A DNA stretch of 64,000 nucleotides from an uncultured Bacteroides sp. (GTDB lineage: Bacteria > Bacteroidota > Bacteroidia > Bacteroidales > Bacteroidaceae): contig CAQOGY010000007.1 of NCBI GenBank assembly GCA_948847595.1, positions 62,001-126,000 on the forward strand, written 5' to 3'. A program made the translations under genes and the position numbers. Positions within the stretch are counted from its first letter, which is position 1. Each line of letters begins with the position of its first letter. This document shows, piece by piece, positions 63,299-64,000 of this stretch. The notes below the pieces were generated by a model. It had not been told where the DNA came from and did not search any database. It was given only the letters and a program-made list of their open reading frames with translations.

Positions 63299-64000
63299 TT
63301 AGTTGGTAGCCTCTTTCATTAATTGTTCGAAATGCTTCACGATATCGGGGTGCTGTGCAGCTACATCATGTTCTTCCCTGATGTCATCCTCCAGGTTATA
63401 GAGTTGCATCTGTGTATTGCCTTTCCGTATATTCGTAATGATTCCCTTCCATTTTCCCATACGGATTGCTTTGTTTCCGATTCTGGGATCGGGATATTCC
63501 CAATATAAGTATTCGTGTTGCTTTTGCTCTTCCTTTTTGCCGAGTAATGTAGGTAGGAAACTGATACCGTCTGTCGGCGGACAAGAAATACCTGCTATCT
63601 CAGCCAAGGTGGGCATTACATCCTGGAAAGCACAAATATGATCACTTTCCGTACCCGGTTTGATGTGTCCCGGCCATGTCATGATTGCCGGAACCCGGAT
63701 TCCGCCCTCATGCAGGAAACATTTGCCCCATCCATATTCCGACTTGAAAAGGCCGCCACTGTTGAACCAGGGCGAATCACTTCCACCGTTGAATGTGGCT
63801 CCGTTGTCGGAAGTGAAAACAATAAGTGTATTCTCATATAGGTTTTCTTTTTTCAATTTTTCTATCAATCCGCCTATTTGTTCATCAAAATAGCTGATCA
63901 TTGCTGCATAAGTGGCGTGTGGATAACGACAGGGCAGATAACCTGCCTTGCCTGTATAGGGCTCTTCGTCACCGAACTTTTCTACATAATACTTCACCCA
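63299..64000 (-). CDS. sulfatase, C-terminal part (runs off window)
   Basis: The 234 or so visible residues are the C-terminal half of a family S1 sulfatase: FTSDNGATFNGGSDSPWFNSGG, LHEGGIRVPAIMTWPGH, FQDVMPTLAEIAG and the terminal MQLYNLEDDIREEHDVA. The catalytic Cys/Ser (C/S-x-P-x-R) lies upstream, beyond base 64000. The Met at 63997 is internal, not the start. The likely substrate is a sulfated host or algal glycan; it cannot be specified from this part. Confidence 0.92.
   Translation of the reverse strand, partial: WVKYYVEKFGDEEPYTGKAGYLPCRYPHATYAAMISYFDEQIGGLIEKLKKENLYENTLIVFTSDNGATFNGGSDSPWFNSGGLFKSEYGWGKCFLHEGGIRVPAIMTWPGHIKPGTESDHICAFQDVMPTLAEIAGISCPPTDGISFLPTLLGKKEEQKQHEYLYWEYPDPRIGNKAIRMGKWKGIITNIRKGNTQMQLYNLEDDIREEHDVAAQHPDIVKHFEQLMKEATN

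Overview
The window is a stretch of a gut Bacteroides chromosome, in the B. thetaiotaomicron/ovatus/xylanisolvens group. The evidence is TAnnTTTG -7 promoter boxes before many genes, a SusC/SusD pair, a tmRNA whose encoded tag reads GETNYALAA, and a GH84 gene whose catalytic Asp pair falls on the mature numbering of the B. thetaiotaomicron O-GlcNAcase. I see no rRNA, tRNA, insertion sequence, integrase, phage gene or CRISPR array.

Layout. 1-3421: obg, a YfiH-type protein, a B3/B4-domain protein and an M23 peptidase. 3517-5739: GH84 hexosaminidase. 5842-14582: an AraC regulator divergent from a GH2 - sugar porter - DUF5107/TPR cluster without SusC/D. 14755-18770 (minus): lactonase-fold lipoprotein and GH3 enzyme. 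18925-19318: tmRNA. 19435-36307: an AT-rich polysaccharide utilisation locus with GH29 fucosidase, a membrane-spanning AraC regulator lacking a kinase, SusC, SusD, a small lipoprotein, a DUF4838 enzyme, GH20 and a GH95-like/DUF5703 enzyme. The enzyme set points to fucosylated, HexNAc-containing host glycans, perhaps complex N-glycans. 36554-45451: dinB, heparinase II/III-like protein with a small secreted partner, secreted C1B peptidase, a 45-residue small ORF, a transglutaminase-fold lipoprotein and a small secreted protein. 45579-57093: an orphan OadB-like sodium-pump subunit with a small membrane partner, cutC, rny, zapA with its coiled-coil neighbour, nucleosidase, queD-queE, lutABC, ogt-type methyltransferase and pyridoxamine kinase. 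57098-61135 (minus): CDP-alcohol transferase, cdsA, plsC-type acyltransferase, ECF sigma factor and a TonB-fused membrane protein, tightly packed. 61327-63159: vWA protein with a SusC-like N-terminal module. 63299-64000: 3' part of a sulfatase gene that leaves the window.

The least explained signal is a pair of intergenic arrays, at 14616-14699 and 50603-50692. Each has four dyad-symmetric units at an exact 22-bp pitch. The two arrays do not share sequence, and one lies between convergent genes while the other lies between divergent genes. Other points of interest are the kinase-less sensor-AraC protein, phased TTATTGATAGAA repeats upstream of susC, the unannotated small ORF at 41807-41944, and the ECF sigma/TonB-fusion pair embedded with phospholipid genes.
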